From NCBI RefSeq assembly GCF_014192475.1, contig NZ_JACHXZ010000002.1, forward strand, positions 602,524 through 666,523: a stretch of 64,000 nt of DNA. Reading direction: 5' to 3'. This document shows positions 36,105-44,674 of the stretch, one piece after another. Numbering within the stretch: position 1 is the first letter of the stretch; every line of letters begins with the position of its first letter. The notes under the pieces were generated by a model. The model had not been told where the DNA came from, searched no databases, and worked only from the letters and a program-made list of their open reading frames with translations. The DNA comes from Simiduia aestuariiviva (GTDB lineage: Bacteria; Pseudomonadota; Gammaproteobacteria; Pseudomonadales; Cellvibrionaceae). The position numbers and the translations under genes were made by a program.

Positions 36105-37937
36105 TTAACTTGCGGATTGGATTACCCGTGCGGTGAGTTTTAACTCTGGCAATCGGTGCGCAAAATCAACCAACAACGGCTCAATTACGCTGGCAGGCGT
36201 ATCTAACGCCGCGGCCAGCACGCCACTGAACTCCGCAACCAATTCCGGTGTGGACGCTTGATGATCACTTGCCTGAGCAGTCGCTAAATCTTCTTGTGAC
36301 GATGAAGCTTCGTCGCCACCAGATGCTAGCAGTGCGAGTATAAATTCCTCAGATAATAATAACAGCTGTGCTTCAGGCATCATGGCCACTTTATCAACCG
36401 CCAACTGTCGCATGACGACACTCACTGAACGGGGCAACTGCCATTTAGCCAGCAACACCGCGCCCGCCTCACATGCATCCACACCCAACTTTAATTTTTC
36501 CATAGCCAACAATTCTTGCGGTGGCACAGAAATGGCGAGCGGAGCCAATAGATTTTGCATTTTATCGGGAAAACATTGGACCAACACCAGCCTTCCGATG
36601 TTATGCAGCAATCCCGCTAAATAGATGTCCGCCTGATCTTCCGCAGACTTGCCCAGCTTACGATAGATGCCCGTGGCGAGCTGCGCTACACCCAAGGACA
36701 ACAACCAAAATCGCTCAAACGAAAAGGCCGGACAGGGCTGAAGTTTAAAACTACCCGCAGCGAGTATTGCCAATGCCAAATAGCGAAGCTTATCGACGCC
36801 AAACACTCGCACAACTACCGCTTTAATACTGGCATTCTTCTTCATACCGTAATAAGCGCTACTGGCAATGCTTATTAATTTCGCGGTTAACACTGGGTCC
36901 TGCTCCACCAGTTCGGCCATTTTTTCTAAACTGGCCTCATCGCTTTGCACCATCGCCAATAACTGGGTAGCAATGGCCGGCAAAATTGGCAATCGCTCCG
37001 GCGCGATTAGCATTTCTACGTCAATATCTTTCGATAGCCGCCGATATTGGGCCTGAAATTTGGCCGGTGTGACGCCCTGCCAACTTTTAAACGCGCGCTC
37101 AAAAGCGGCACGCTCTGAAAACCCTAAATAGGCGGCTAGCCGGTCGATGGATTCTCCTTCACACAAGCGCGTCACGGCCTGGCTGTTGCGAAAGGCTGTG
37201 AGCAATTCGCGAAAGCTTAACCCCTGATCTGACAACTGCCGAGTCAAGGTGCGCTCGCTCATCGCCAGTTCCGCGGCTACCCAGCTTTGGTTTGCATGTT
37301 CAAGATTCTCGATAGCCTCTAGCAAGGCATAAATTTGGCTGGCTAAGCCAGACTCCCCACCTGGACGCAAAAAACTCAATGTATTTGCGAACAAGGGTAA
37401 CAACTTGGCGTTTTGAGTCACAAATGGTCGCTGTAGCAGTTCAGGATCAAAGCGCAGTTTCGCGGGAGCCCCAGACTCAACGAGCGCCACTTCCTCACTA
37501 TAAGTGCCGAGCAGTCCCTCCGCCGCCTGGCCAATATTCGGTACGGCGAATCCGGCCAATTTCGCCCCCTCCCCCAGCGCCTGACGAACAAGGTGCCACA
37601 CCAACGCCCCCGAAAACACCGTCAGCCAGGGCAAGCGGTGTTGAAGCACCAATCGGCCGCGGCCAATTTCCGCTAAATCGATCGACAGACCTGGTAACCA
37701 GCTGGTGAGTACGCCACCTTGTGCCGATAGCGCCTGCTGTAAATTGGGGTTGGCGAGCCACCAGTAGCCTGCGACGCCCAACTGTGCAGCTTGCAATTGC
37801 TGAAAGTAGCTAAACCAGCCGGATTTCTTCAATTGCGCGGCCAGAACCTCTGCGTCTACCCAGGGTGAGACCGACGCTGGCTGGTCCAAACCCGGCACCA
37901 ACTCCCGCGCCACAAGGGCTTGCTCGGCAAATTGCAT
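36105..37937 (-). CDS. AraC-family regulator fused to an HDOD domain
   Basis: This 610-residue protein has three parts. The N-terminal ~200 residues resemble the ligand-binding domain of the OruR/ArgR-like AraC branch. Residues ~220-302 form the two-helix AraC DNA-binding domain (MSERTLTRQLSDQGLSFREL, LGFSERAAFERAFKSWQGVT). From ~312 to ~510 is an HDOD domain (LPILPAIATQLLAMVQ, VEQDPVLTAKLISIASSAYY, LAGLLHNIGRLVL). The tail is acidic and low-complexity. HDOD domains usually accompany signalling modules, and fusion to AraC is unusual. A GGGGGA ribosome-binding site precedes the ATG. It has no adjacent co-directional partner that names a target. Confidence 0.88.
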   Translation of the reverse strand: MQFAEQALVARELVPGLDQPASVSPWVDAEVLAAQLKKSGWFSYFQQLQAAQLGVAGYWWLANPNLQQALSAQGGVLTSWLPGLSIDLAEIGRGRLVLQHRLPWLTVFSGALVWHLVRQALGEGAKLAGFAVPNIGQAAEGLLGTYSEEVALVESGAPAKLRFDPELLQRPFVTQNAKLLPLFANTLSFLRPGGESGLASQIYALLEAIENLEHANQSWVAAELAMSERTLTRQLSDQGLSFRELLTAFRNSQAVTRLCEGESIDRLAAYLGFSERAAFERAFKSWQGVTPAKFQAQYRRLSKDIDVEMLIAPERLPILPAIATQLLAMVQSDEASLEKMAELVEQDPVLTAKLISIASSAYYGMKKNASIKAVVVRVFGVDKLRYLALAILAAGSFKLQPCPAFSFERFWLLSLGVAQLATGIYRKLGKSAEDQADIYLAGLLHNIGRLVLVQCFPDKMQNLLAPLAISVPPQELLAMEKLKLGVDACEAGAVLLAKWQLPRSVSVVMRQLAVDKVAMMPEAQLLLLSEEFILALLASGGDEASSSQEDLATAQASDHQASTPELVAEFSGVLAAALDTPASVIEPLLVDFAHRLPELKLTARVIQSAS

Positions 37938-38076
37938 CAGCTATTCCCCCAACATCGCCTACCGAATTGGGGGCAATAGCTAGGGCTGGCGACTTTGATC
38001 ATTTTTTCGGCGTTTTCCATCATGTGACTCTACAGGGGCCTGCCATACACTTTAGTTCATAGAGAGGGAGTTTAAG

Positions 38077-38628
38077 ATGTCACAGCAACTCATTTGGAAT
38101 CTTGCAGGTATTGTCTACAAAGAACAGGCCGTTAATTTCCTGAAGCGGTTTGAAGCGTCTTTGTGCGTATTCTCGGGCTCTGTGGAGCAGGTTTATGCGA
38201 ATTACAATATCTGGCCCGTAACGGCCGACAACAGCAAGTTGCTGGTACTACCCAACCCTGATGCGCACCACGACACCTATCAGGCTATTTGCACTGAGGC
38301 TGTTGTACGCACGGGGCTGTTCATAGTGCCAGGAGAAGCCCTGGGGAAAACGGGACTCATGCTCGCTAAGTCGAACAAAGCCACCGGAAAATTTCAATTC
38401 ACCCCCTTGGCCATTGGTCTGAAAGCTGTTGCAGAACGCATGCCCAAAGGTGAGCCCTTCCTGCCCGTTATCACGAACAAGGACCTCCGCGAGCTCAATA
38501 AAGCGGCACCCATATTGCACCTGCACCGAGTGAAGCCATCGCTGCTGAAAGATCTCTCGCGATTTGACGCCAACTCGTTACAGGAAACCATTCAGGCAAA
38601 AATGAACCGCTTTTTGATGTGTGCCTGA
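38077..38628 (+). CDS. Hypothetical protein, no recognised domain
   Basis: This 183-residue soluble protein begins MSQQLIWNLAGIVYKEQA and contains an internal segment LFIVPGEALGKTGLMLAKSNKATGK, where GEALGKTG faintly resembles a phosphate-binding loop but lacks the GKS/T ending. The C-terminus is basic and helical. An AGGGAG ribosome-binding site 6 nt before the ATG and normal codon use support it as a real gene. It stands between the AraC-HDOD regulator and a prepilin gene. I do not recognise its family. Confidence 0.75.
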   Translation: MSQQLIWNLAGIVYKEQAVNFLKRFEASLCVFSGSVEQVYANYNIWPVTADNSKLLVLPNPDAHHDTYQAICTEAVVRTGLFIVPGEALGKTGLMLAKSNKATGKFQFTPLAIGLKAVAERMPKGEPFLPVITNKDLRELNKAAPILHLHRVKPSLLKDLSRFDANSLQETIQAKMNRFLMCA

Positions 38629-38651
38629 ACCGCAACCCTATTGCGCATCTC

Positions 38652-38699
38652 GGCGCCAGCATAGCTGTAAAACTGCGTTAAACCGGCTATGCTAGCGCC
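38652..38699. promoter_or_regulatory. 14-bp inverted repeat abutting the prepilin start codon
   Basis: GGCGCCAGCATAGC (38652-38665) and GCTATGCTAGCGCC (38686-38699) match as inverted repeats in 13 of 14 positions, with 20 bp between. Two further pairs (T-G, G-C) extend the stem. The right arm ends exactly at the ATG of the prepilin gene and occupies the place of its ribosome-binding site. In mRNA this would be a strong hairpin next to the start codon; as DNA it could be an operator, and TATGCT in the right arm could also be a -10 element. Confidence 0.7.
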
Positions 38700-39209
38700 A
38701 TGCGCAAACCAAACAATACCCAATCGTCCCCAAAAGCATCGGCGGGATTTAGCCTTATAGAATTGATGGTGGTGCTCGCCATTATCGCCATACTCGTTAC
38801 CCTCGCCATCCCGAATACCAAGGGTCGCATGACGCGGGGGCAGATTGAGGAATCCCTGTCACTGCTCATTGACTACCAAAGTCAAATCCAAGCCCACTAC
38901 AAGTTCACGGGAGAGTTTCCAGCAAACAACGGAACCATAGGGCTTCCTGACCCTGAAAAAATTGTAGGTAACTACATGGTGGCAGTAACACTGGCCGATG
39001 GCGCGTTACACATAGAACTCGGCAATAAAATTGCCGAGGGCCAAAGTGGCCGAGTGGTGACAATCTACCCTGTATATGTGCCAGGCTCCCCCATGAGCCC
39101 CATATCCTGGGTTTGCGGTTTGAGCGCGGTTCCAGAGGGCATGACCGCTGCAGGTGAAAATCTCACCGACATCGAATTGGCCTATCTACCCATGCGATGC
39201 CGGTATTAA
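38700..39209 (+). CDS. Type IV prepilin (PilA/PilE-like)
   Basis: This 169-residue prepilin has a leader ending in Gly before the mature FSLIELMVVLAIIAILVTLA helix, with Glu at mature position 5. The C-terminal globular part carries two cysteines (SWVCGLSA and MRCRY), as in the disulfide loop of type IVa pilins. Prepilin peptidase should cut after the Gly of AGFSLIEL. No other pilus gene is adjacent, so it could be the major pilin or a minor one. No ribosome-binding site is visible because a large inverted repeat fills that position. It converges with the DUF4124 gene, 9 bp apart. Confidence 0.9.
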   Translation: MRKPNNTQSSPKASAGFSLIELMVVLAIIAILVTLAIPNTKGRMTRGQIEESLSLLIDYQSQIQAHYKFTGEFPANNGTIGLPDPEKIVGNYMVAVTLADGALHIELGNKIAEGQSGRVVTIYPVYVPGSPMSPISWVCGLSAVPEGMTAAGENLTDIELAYLPMRCRY

Positions 39210-39218
39210 ATTTATAAG

Positions 39219-39935
39219 TTAGAGCGCACGCTCTACTTTCCTCAGATCATTGCGGTATTTCTTTGAACACGCCCGCCACTGGCGACGATCTTTCGCATTG
39301 CGCGCATCGGTAGGATCTAACAGCGGCTCGCGACCGCACTGCGCTATCATGCGAGCCTCCAGCTCTTCATGGACCTGCTCTAGCCGCTTACTTTCCTGCT
39401 GAGCGGTACGAACCTGCTCTGATGAAGAAGCATTACGGTTTTCTGCCCAATCAATCGCGCAACGCAGCTCCCTCATGCGCTTGGTGTCTCGATCAAGTTC
39501 CTTTTGATAACGGCTATTTTGCTCCGCGCTAGACGAAATACTGCTGCTGGTACCTCGATTTAACTTGCGGCGCGCACGCTCTTGGCTAGATTGCTCAATA
39601 CTGCGCAATCGATCTCTCCAATTACTTAATGACGACTGAACGCGTTCCGCATAGTAGGTATTCGACCGGCTTGAGCTAGATTTGCTGGGTGTTGGCAGAC
39701 GAATATCGCCACAGTAGGCGCTCGAACCAACATAGCGAACGGAATCTTTACCGCCCGCACTATTTACTTGGACACCCTCTACAATCGTGTTCTCAGACTT
39801 TTCTTTCGGGGGGAATTGCGAAAACGTTACATTGCCCTGTTCATCAACTATTTTGTATAGCTTTTGCGCCAACACATGACTGCTGGACAGGGCAAATACT
39901 GTCAAAACTGCCGCTATTAAAATTTTGTGAGTCAT
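39219..39935 (-). CDS. Exported DUF4124 domain protein
   Basis: This 238-residue protein has a cleavable signal peptide (ILIAAVLTVFALSSSHVLAQ), then the short DUF4124 motif KLYKIVDEQGNVTFSQFPP at ~25-45. The rest is a Ser- and Arg-rich helical region, probably coiled coil (SLSNWRDRLRSIEQSSQERARRK). DUF4124 proteins are periplasmic with unknown roles. Four cysteines (YCGDIRL, LRCAIDW, AQCGREP, RACSKKY) may form disulfides. It stands alone. Confidence 0.85.
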   Translation of the reverse strand: MTHKILIAAVLTVFALSSSHVLAQKLYKIVDEQGNVTFSQFPPKEKSENTIVEGVQVNSAGGKDSVRYVGSSAYCGDIRLPTPSKSSSSRSNTYYAERVQSSLSNWRDRLRSIEQSSQERARRKLNRGTSSSISSSAEQNSRYQKELDRDTKRMRELRCAIDWAENRNASSSEQVRTAQQESKRLEQVHEELEARMIAQCGREPLLDPTDARNAKDRRQWRACSKKYRNDLRKVERAL

Positions 39936-40048
39936 ACCAAATCCTTATATTTCCGCCTGTCCTATAGACACCTAAAGCCCCGAAGCGCTGCTTTGTCTTT
40001 TGCACACAATTTAACACACCGCCAAATGGTTGGCACCCAGTGAACGAC

Positions 40049-42685
40049 CTAGGTCAATGCTTTATTGACCACTTCAAACACATCCTTACTCAGCGTGGCC
40101 CCCTGAATACGCTGCAGCTGACTGAACATTAATTGCCCACGCTGCCCATGTTTTCGCCACTGCGTAAGTGGTGTCACGAGTCGCGCCGCCAGCTGTGGAT
40201 TCGCTTGATTCAATTTCAATACCACATTCGCGAGCCATTCGTACCCAGCACCGTCATCGCGATGAAATTGCCCTGGATTTTGATTGGCGAAGGCGCCGGC
40301 CAAGGCCCGCACCTTGTTGGGATTGTTCCAACTAAAGCATGGATGACTAGTCAACGACTGAACGGCAACCAAGGTGTCAGCCTCATCCCGAGTCGCCTGC
40401 AAACTCAACCACTGATTGACCACCAGCGCCTCGTCTTTCCATTGCGAATAAAAAGCTGCCAGATGCTCTTTTACAACATTATCTGATTGACACCTGGCGA
40501 TTGCGCGCAAACCAGCGAGCTGATCAGTCATGTTATTAGCGTGTTTAAATCGGGTGATTGATTCACGCAGCGCAAGCGGGTCCTTGGCCTCAGCCAGTAG
40601 CAGGAGCGCGGTATTACTTAAACTGCGCACGGCAACCGCTGCTGCACTGACCTCGTAGGGCTGGCGCATATCATAGGCGAGAACTTTTTCACGCAATGCA
40701 TCCGCTAGCGATAACGCTAGCCTGCGGACCAAATCTTGACGCGTTTGATGCAGCGTCAAGATATCGGTTTCAGGAAATCGATCATGCAGATAGTTAACAC
40801 TGGGAATTTGCAGCATATAGGCCATTACCGCAGGATCAAGATCATCCCTTTGCAAGTTGGCCTGTAGCGCGTTAACCCAGTCTCCGCTCAACTCGCATGT
40901 GCCGGCCTTTATAGCGTTGCTAACCGCCAACACACCCAACTCCTGAGACGCGCTCCAACGATTAAACAGGTCAGTGTCTTGCATTAACAAGGTGATGAGC
41001 TCGGTTTCCGAGTAGGCATAGCGCAAATTCACAGGGGCAGAGAAGCCGCGAAGCAACGATGGCACTGGCCGCTCATGCACCCCAGCAAACTCAAAAGTTT
41101 GCTCAGACTTCGTTAACTCCAATATCATCTCGGTATTGTCTTCAGGTAAATCGCCTACCGCTTGGTTAGCAAGCTTAAGTGGCAATGCACCCGCAGCGCC
41201 CAAAAGTGACACACGAATTGGGATGTGGAACGGCGCTTTTTCCGCAGCTTCCGGCGTCGGGGGACAGCGCTGCTCAATCGTTAATCTAAAGGTTTTATAG
41301 GCTTCACTGTATTGGGACGATACGATTAATTCGGGTGTTCCCGCCTGAGAATACCAGCGCTTAAATTGTGACAGGTCTCGACTACTCACCGCCTCCATTG
41401 AGGCGACAAAATCATCGCACGTAACCGCTTCGCCATCATGGCGCTCAAAATACAAATCAGTACCTTTACGAAAGTACTCAGGGCCAAGTAAGGTGGCTAA
41501 CATGCGCACCAACTCAGCGCCTTTCTCATAGACCGTTAGCGTATAGAAATTCGAAATTTCAATAAACGAAGCGGGCCGAACGGGATGCGCAAGCGGGCCC
41601 GCATCCTCGGCAAATTGGGCCGTTCTCAACAGGTTCACATCTTCGATTCGCTTTACGGTTGAAGAATTCATGTCGGCAGAAAATTCTGCGTCCCGATAGA
41701 CCGTAAACCCTTCTTTTAAGCTTAACTGAAACCAGTCGCGGCAGGTCACACGATTGCCAGACCAGTTATGAAAATATTCATGTGCCACAACGGCTTCTAC
41801 GCGCTGAAAACCGATATCGGTGGTCGTAGCAGCACTGGCAAGGACGCAGGAGGTATTAAAGATATTGAGCCCTTTGTTCTCCATCGCGCCCATATTGAAA
41901 TCGTCTACAGCCACGATCATGTAGATATCCAAATCGTATTCTCTGCCGTAGTTTTGCTCATCCCAGCGCATAGCACGCTTTAGAGAGTCGATTGCGTGAC
42001 TACATTTATCCAAATCTTTTGGTTCCACATACACTTCTATGGCAACCGAGCGGTTTGACGCCGTAACAAACTGGTCTTTAACACAGGATAATTGCCCTGC
42101 GACCAGCGCAAAAAGATAGCTCGGTTTTTTATGTGGATCATGCCACGTGGCAAAGTGGCGCCCATTAGGCAAGCTACCGGACGCCACCAAATTGCCATTG
42201 GAAAGTAGCACCGGACACAATGACTGATCGGCCTCAAGGCGGGTAGTAAACACGCTCATCACATCTGGCCGATCTAAATACCATGTGATCTTTCGAAAGC
42301 CCTCCGCTTCGCACTGCGTGCAGTACATAGTCCGCGATCGATATAAACCTTCTAGCGCCGTATTACTTTCCGGGCAGATAATGACCTCGGTAGTCAACCA
42401 ACCCGACTCGTTGATCTGTTTTAGCCGTAACTTGCCATCGCACTCGTCAAAGTCATCTTGCGTCAGGCGAGCATCATTCCAATATATGGCCTGAGTCTGT
42501 AAACCTTCGCCATCCAACACTAGTTCACTCACCGCCCGAGCAGCGTTGGGAGTAATTTTCAATCGAGCTGTCACGCGAGTTTGATCTGGAAAGATCACAA
42601 CATCCAAATGTGTCTCATCGATCCAGTGGGTAGGCTCCCGGTAATCCGCTAGATATATTGCTGAGGGCTGCTGAATAGCATTCAT
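40049..42685 (-). CDS. pepN: Aminopeptidase N (M1 zinc metallopeptidase)
   Basis: This 878-residue cytoplasmic enzyme removes N-terminal residues from peptides. The exopeptidase motif GAMENKGLN (~residue 265) binds the free amino end, and the zinc site HEYFHN with downstream Glu (KEGFTVYRD) lies at ~301-325. Length and the C-terminal helical superdomain match E. coli PepN. An AGGATG site precedes the ATG. The DUF2797 and DUF1315 genes upstream run the same way with small gaps, an arrangement also known in pseudomonads. Confidence 0.96.
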   Translation of the reverse strand: MNAIQQPSAIYLADYREPTHWIDETHLDVVIFPDQTRVTARLKITPNAARAVSELVLDGEGLQTQAIYWNDARLTQDDFDECDGKLRLKQINESGWLTTEVIICPESNTALEGLYRSRTMYCTQCEAEGFRKITWYLDRPDVMSVFTTRLEADQSLCPVLLSNGNLVASGSLPNGRHFATWHDPHKKPSYLFALVAGQLSCVKDQFVTASNRSVAIEVYVEPKDLDKCSHAIDSLKRAMRWDEQNYGREYDLDIYMIVAVDDFNMGAMENKGLNIFNTSCVLASAATTTDIGFQRVEAVVAHEYFHNWSGNRVTCRDWFQLSLKEGFTVYRDAEFSADMNSSTVKRIEDVNLLRTAQFAEDAGPLAHPVRPASFIEISNFYTLTVYEKGAELVRMLATLLGPEYFRKGTDLYFERHDGEAVTCDDFVASMEAVSSRDLSQFKRWYSQAGTPELIVSSQYSEAYKTFRLTIEQRCPPTPEAAEKAPFHIPIRVSLLGAAGALPLKLANQAVGDLPEDNTEMILELTKSEQTFEFAGVHERPVPSLLRGFSAPVNLRYAYSETELITLLMQDTDLFNRWSASQELGVLAVSNAIKAGTCELSGDWVNALQANLQRDDLDPAVMAYMLQIPSVNYLHDRFPETDILTLHQTRQDLVRRLALSLADALREKVLAYDMRQPYEVSAAAVAVRSLSNTALLLLAEAKDPLALRESITRFKHANNMTDQLAGLRAIARCQSDNVVKEHLAAFYSQWKDEALVVNQWLSLQATRDEADTLVAVQSLTSHPCFSWNNPNKVRALAGAFANQNPGQFHRDDGAGYEWLANVVLKLNQANPQLAARLVTPLTQWRKHGQRGQLMFSQLQRIQGATLSKDVFEVVNKALT

Positions 42686-42697
42686 TGAAGTAACATC

Positions 42698-43534
42698 CTA
42701 AAAAGTGAAGCTCACTTGATAACCGGTATATTTTCGCAAGTTAATTACGCCGACATCTAATAACCAATACTGGCCTTTGATCCCTTCTAAAACGCCTTCG
42801 ATACGTGGCGTTTTCTCTGCGTTCAGTGAAATGATCTTTGTTGGGTATTTCTGTACAGGATACTGCAGCGCTGTTGCTTCAGATCGGTCTACCAACTGAA
42901 TTGCTTGCAAACCATAGTGGTCTTGCAGCTCGCTAACAAATGGCTCAGCCAGCGTACTAATTCGATCAAACTCTTGAGCTAAATCAACATCAGGCTGTTC
43001 GTTTTTTAACATCAGCCGCCAATTGGTTTTATCTGCCAGATGCTCTTTCATCGCATCTTCCAATAACCCCGCTTGCTGTCGCGTGGCGACTCGCGCTAGG
43101 GGAATTGCACTCACGGCGCCTTGATCAATCCAACGCGTCGGCACTTGGTTTGCGCGCGTAATTCCGATCTTAAGCCCTGAAGAGTTGGCCAGATAAACAA
43201 TGTGATCCGTCATGCAATGTGTGTGCGCCCAATCCGGCTCGCGACAGGTGCCCTTATCATAATGACAGAGTTCCGGGCTCATTATGCACCGGTCGCACTG
43301 CGCCAGCTTCTGAAAGCAGGGAAAACAAAACCCCTGACTAAAACTCTTTTTAGTTACTCTGTCACAATGAATGCATTTAATTTCGCCAGTAAAGTCCAGT
43401 GAAACTTTACTGCCGATCAATGGATTTAGCGCAACATTGTGATCGCCCACCACCATTTCATATTCGACGGATGCTGCCTGAGCATTCGGCAAAACGGCAC
43501 GCATTTTACGCAAACTGCCAACTACACTCCCCAT
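42698..43534 (-). CDS. DUF2797 protein with Cys-rich and GIY-YIG-like parts
   Basis: This 278-residue protein has a cysteine cluster at ~50-100 (CIHCDRV, FCFPCFQKLAQCDRC), likely zinc-binding, followed by VYLANSSGLKIGITRANQ, which looks like a GIY-YIG nuclease-type strand pattern. Catalytic ability is unproven. The frame extends to GTG at 43546, but the ATG at 43534 overlaps the DUF1315 stop as TGATG and has GGAAG 5 nt upstream, so translation is probably coupled. pepN follows after 12 bp. Confidence 0.85.
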   Translation of the reverse strand: MGSVVGSLRKMRAVLPNAQAASVEYEMVVGDHNVALNPLIGSKVSLDFTGEIKCIHCDRVTKKSFSQGFCFPCFQKLAQCDRCIMSPELCHYDKGTCREPDWAHTHCMTDHIVYLANSSGLKIGITRANQVPTRWIDQGAVSAIPLARVATRQQAGLLEDAMKEHLADKTNWRLMLKNEQPDVDLAQEFDRISTLAEPFVSELQDHYGLQAIQLVDRSEATALQYPVQKYPTKIISLNAEKTPRIEGVLEGIKGQYWLLDVGVINLRKYTGYQVSFTF

Positions 43535-43785
43535 CAATGCTTCCACGTTACCGGTTGCTCTTCATCGCTTTCACCACAATGCTGATGCGGCTTCGGCGGA
43601 ATGTATCCCGTGTGTTGCTCGGGTGGCAGGTGCTTATGCTCATAGGCGATAACCGCTTGCATACAGGTCTCTCTCTGCACCGCATTGAGCGCCTTGCCAT
43701 CGGGCCATTTACCCAATTCAATGGCACGCTTCAAATTCTCATACACCTCAGGTGTCAAACTTTCGAGTAATTGTTGGTAATTCAT
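43534..43785 (-). CDS. DUF1315 family protein (YeaC-like)
   Basis: This 83-residue protein begins MNYQQLLESLTPEVYENLKR and contains AIELGKWPDGKALNAVQRE and AVIAYEHKHLPPEQHTGYIP, the pattern of E. coli YeaC and relatives. No biochemical function is known to me. It heads a compact cluster with DUF2797 and pepN. The conserved ELGKWPDG...QRE core and coupling to the next gene make it a confident coding call. Confidence 0.87.
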   Translation of the reverse strand: MNYQQLLESLTPEVYENLKRAIELGKWPDGKALNAVQRETCMQAVIAYEHKHLPPEQHTGYIPPKPHQHCGESDEEQPVTWKH

Positions 43786-43808
43786 TGTATCAATCCACTA
43801 GCTAACCA

Positions 43809-44672
43809 TTAACGCGCTGCAATTTTTACGCGCAACATATCAATAAATCCAAACAGCAAACCGCCAAGCAGTCCGCCTAGGTGTGCGCCATTGGCCACCT
43901 GACCGTCAATAAACGTATCGACCACCCCGGTAAAACAGAGTACCAACCAAATTAACATAAAGCCCAATATGCCAGCGGGCAATCCAAATCCACGACTCGG
44001 CCATAATCGCTGCCAGACTAAAATATATCCGACGTAACCGTAGAGTACGCCCGACATACCACCAAACAGTGAGGGGCCGTTCATTACATACTGCAGTATA
44101 TTTGCCGCAAGCCCGGAGAAAACCGTCAACCCAAACAGCATCAAACCCGATCGGCGCAACTCAATGCGGCGCCCCATTTCCCATACCCACAGACTATTAA
44201 ACAGGATATGAAACAACCCAAAGTGCAAAAACATCGGGCTCAGTAACCGCCACCATTGGCCTGAGACCAACACACTGCTTAGGTCTGAGAAATACAAAGC
44301 ATTACCGCGAACGACAACATCAGTAAACGTCAACCAACTCAACCACTGCGCGCGGACATCAAAATAAACCAACAAAGCACCGAGCACACTAAACAACAAC
44401 AAAGCTACCGTCACGGGCGGCAATCTGCTTATTACGTGTGCGGACTTCAAATTCGTCAACGGGCTGGTTTGCTCTGACTGCAATTCGCCCTTGGCGAGCG
44501 CGCTTAACGCTTGTTCAAGCAATTCGGCATCTGACGTTTGCTGCAGCCAAATACATTGTTGGCCGCCTTCCTCACTCACCCAACAAGCTACTGAGCGCGC
44601 TTGTAAATACGCCATCACCGGCGCCAAATTAACGTCAAGTGGCAGTCGTTGCGCACAAATCCAATTCGTCAT
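43809..44672 (-). CDS. Rhomboid family intramembrane serine protease
   Basis: This 287-residue protein has a small cytosolic N-terminal domain (1-~90) like that of GlpG, then six to seven membrane helices. The catalytic serine is in GGMSGVLYGYVGY and the catalytic histidine in NGAHLGGLLGGLLFG; WR and FHILFNS in the first loops are also rhomboid hallmarks. It cleaves membrane proteins within the bilayer; its substrate is unknown. It begins 2 bp after the upstream metallophosphoesterase stop, so the two share a transcript. Confidence 0.92.
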   Translation of the reverse strand: MTNWICAQRLPLDVNLAPVMAYLQARSVACWVSEEGGQQCIWLQQTSDAELLEQALSALAKGELQSEQTSPLTNLKSAHVISRLPPVTVALLLFSVLGALLVYFDVRAQWLSWLTFTDVVVRGNALYFSDLSSVLVSGQWWRLLSPMFLHFGLFHILFNSLWVWEMGRRIELRRSGLMLFGLTVFSGLAANILQYVMNGPSLFGGMSGVLYGYVGYILVWQRLWPSRGFGLPAGILGFMLIWLVLCFTGVVDTFIDGQVANGAHLGGLLGGLLFGFIDMLRVKIAAR

Positions 44673-44674
44673 AA

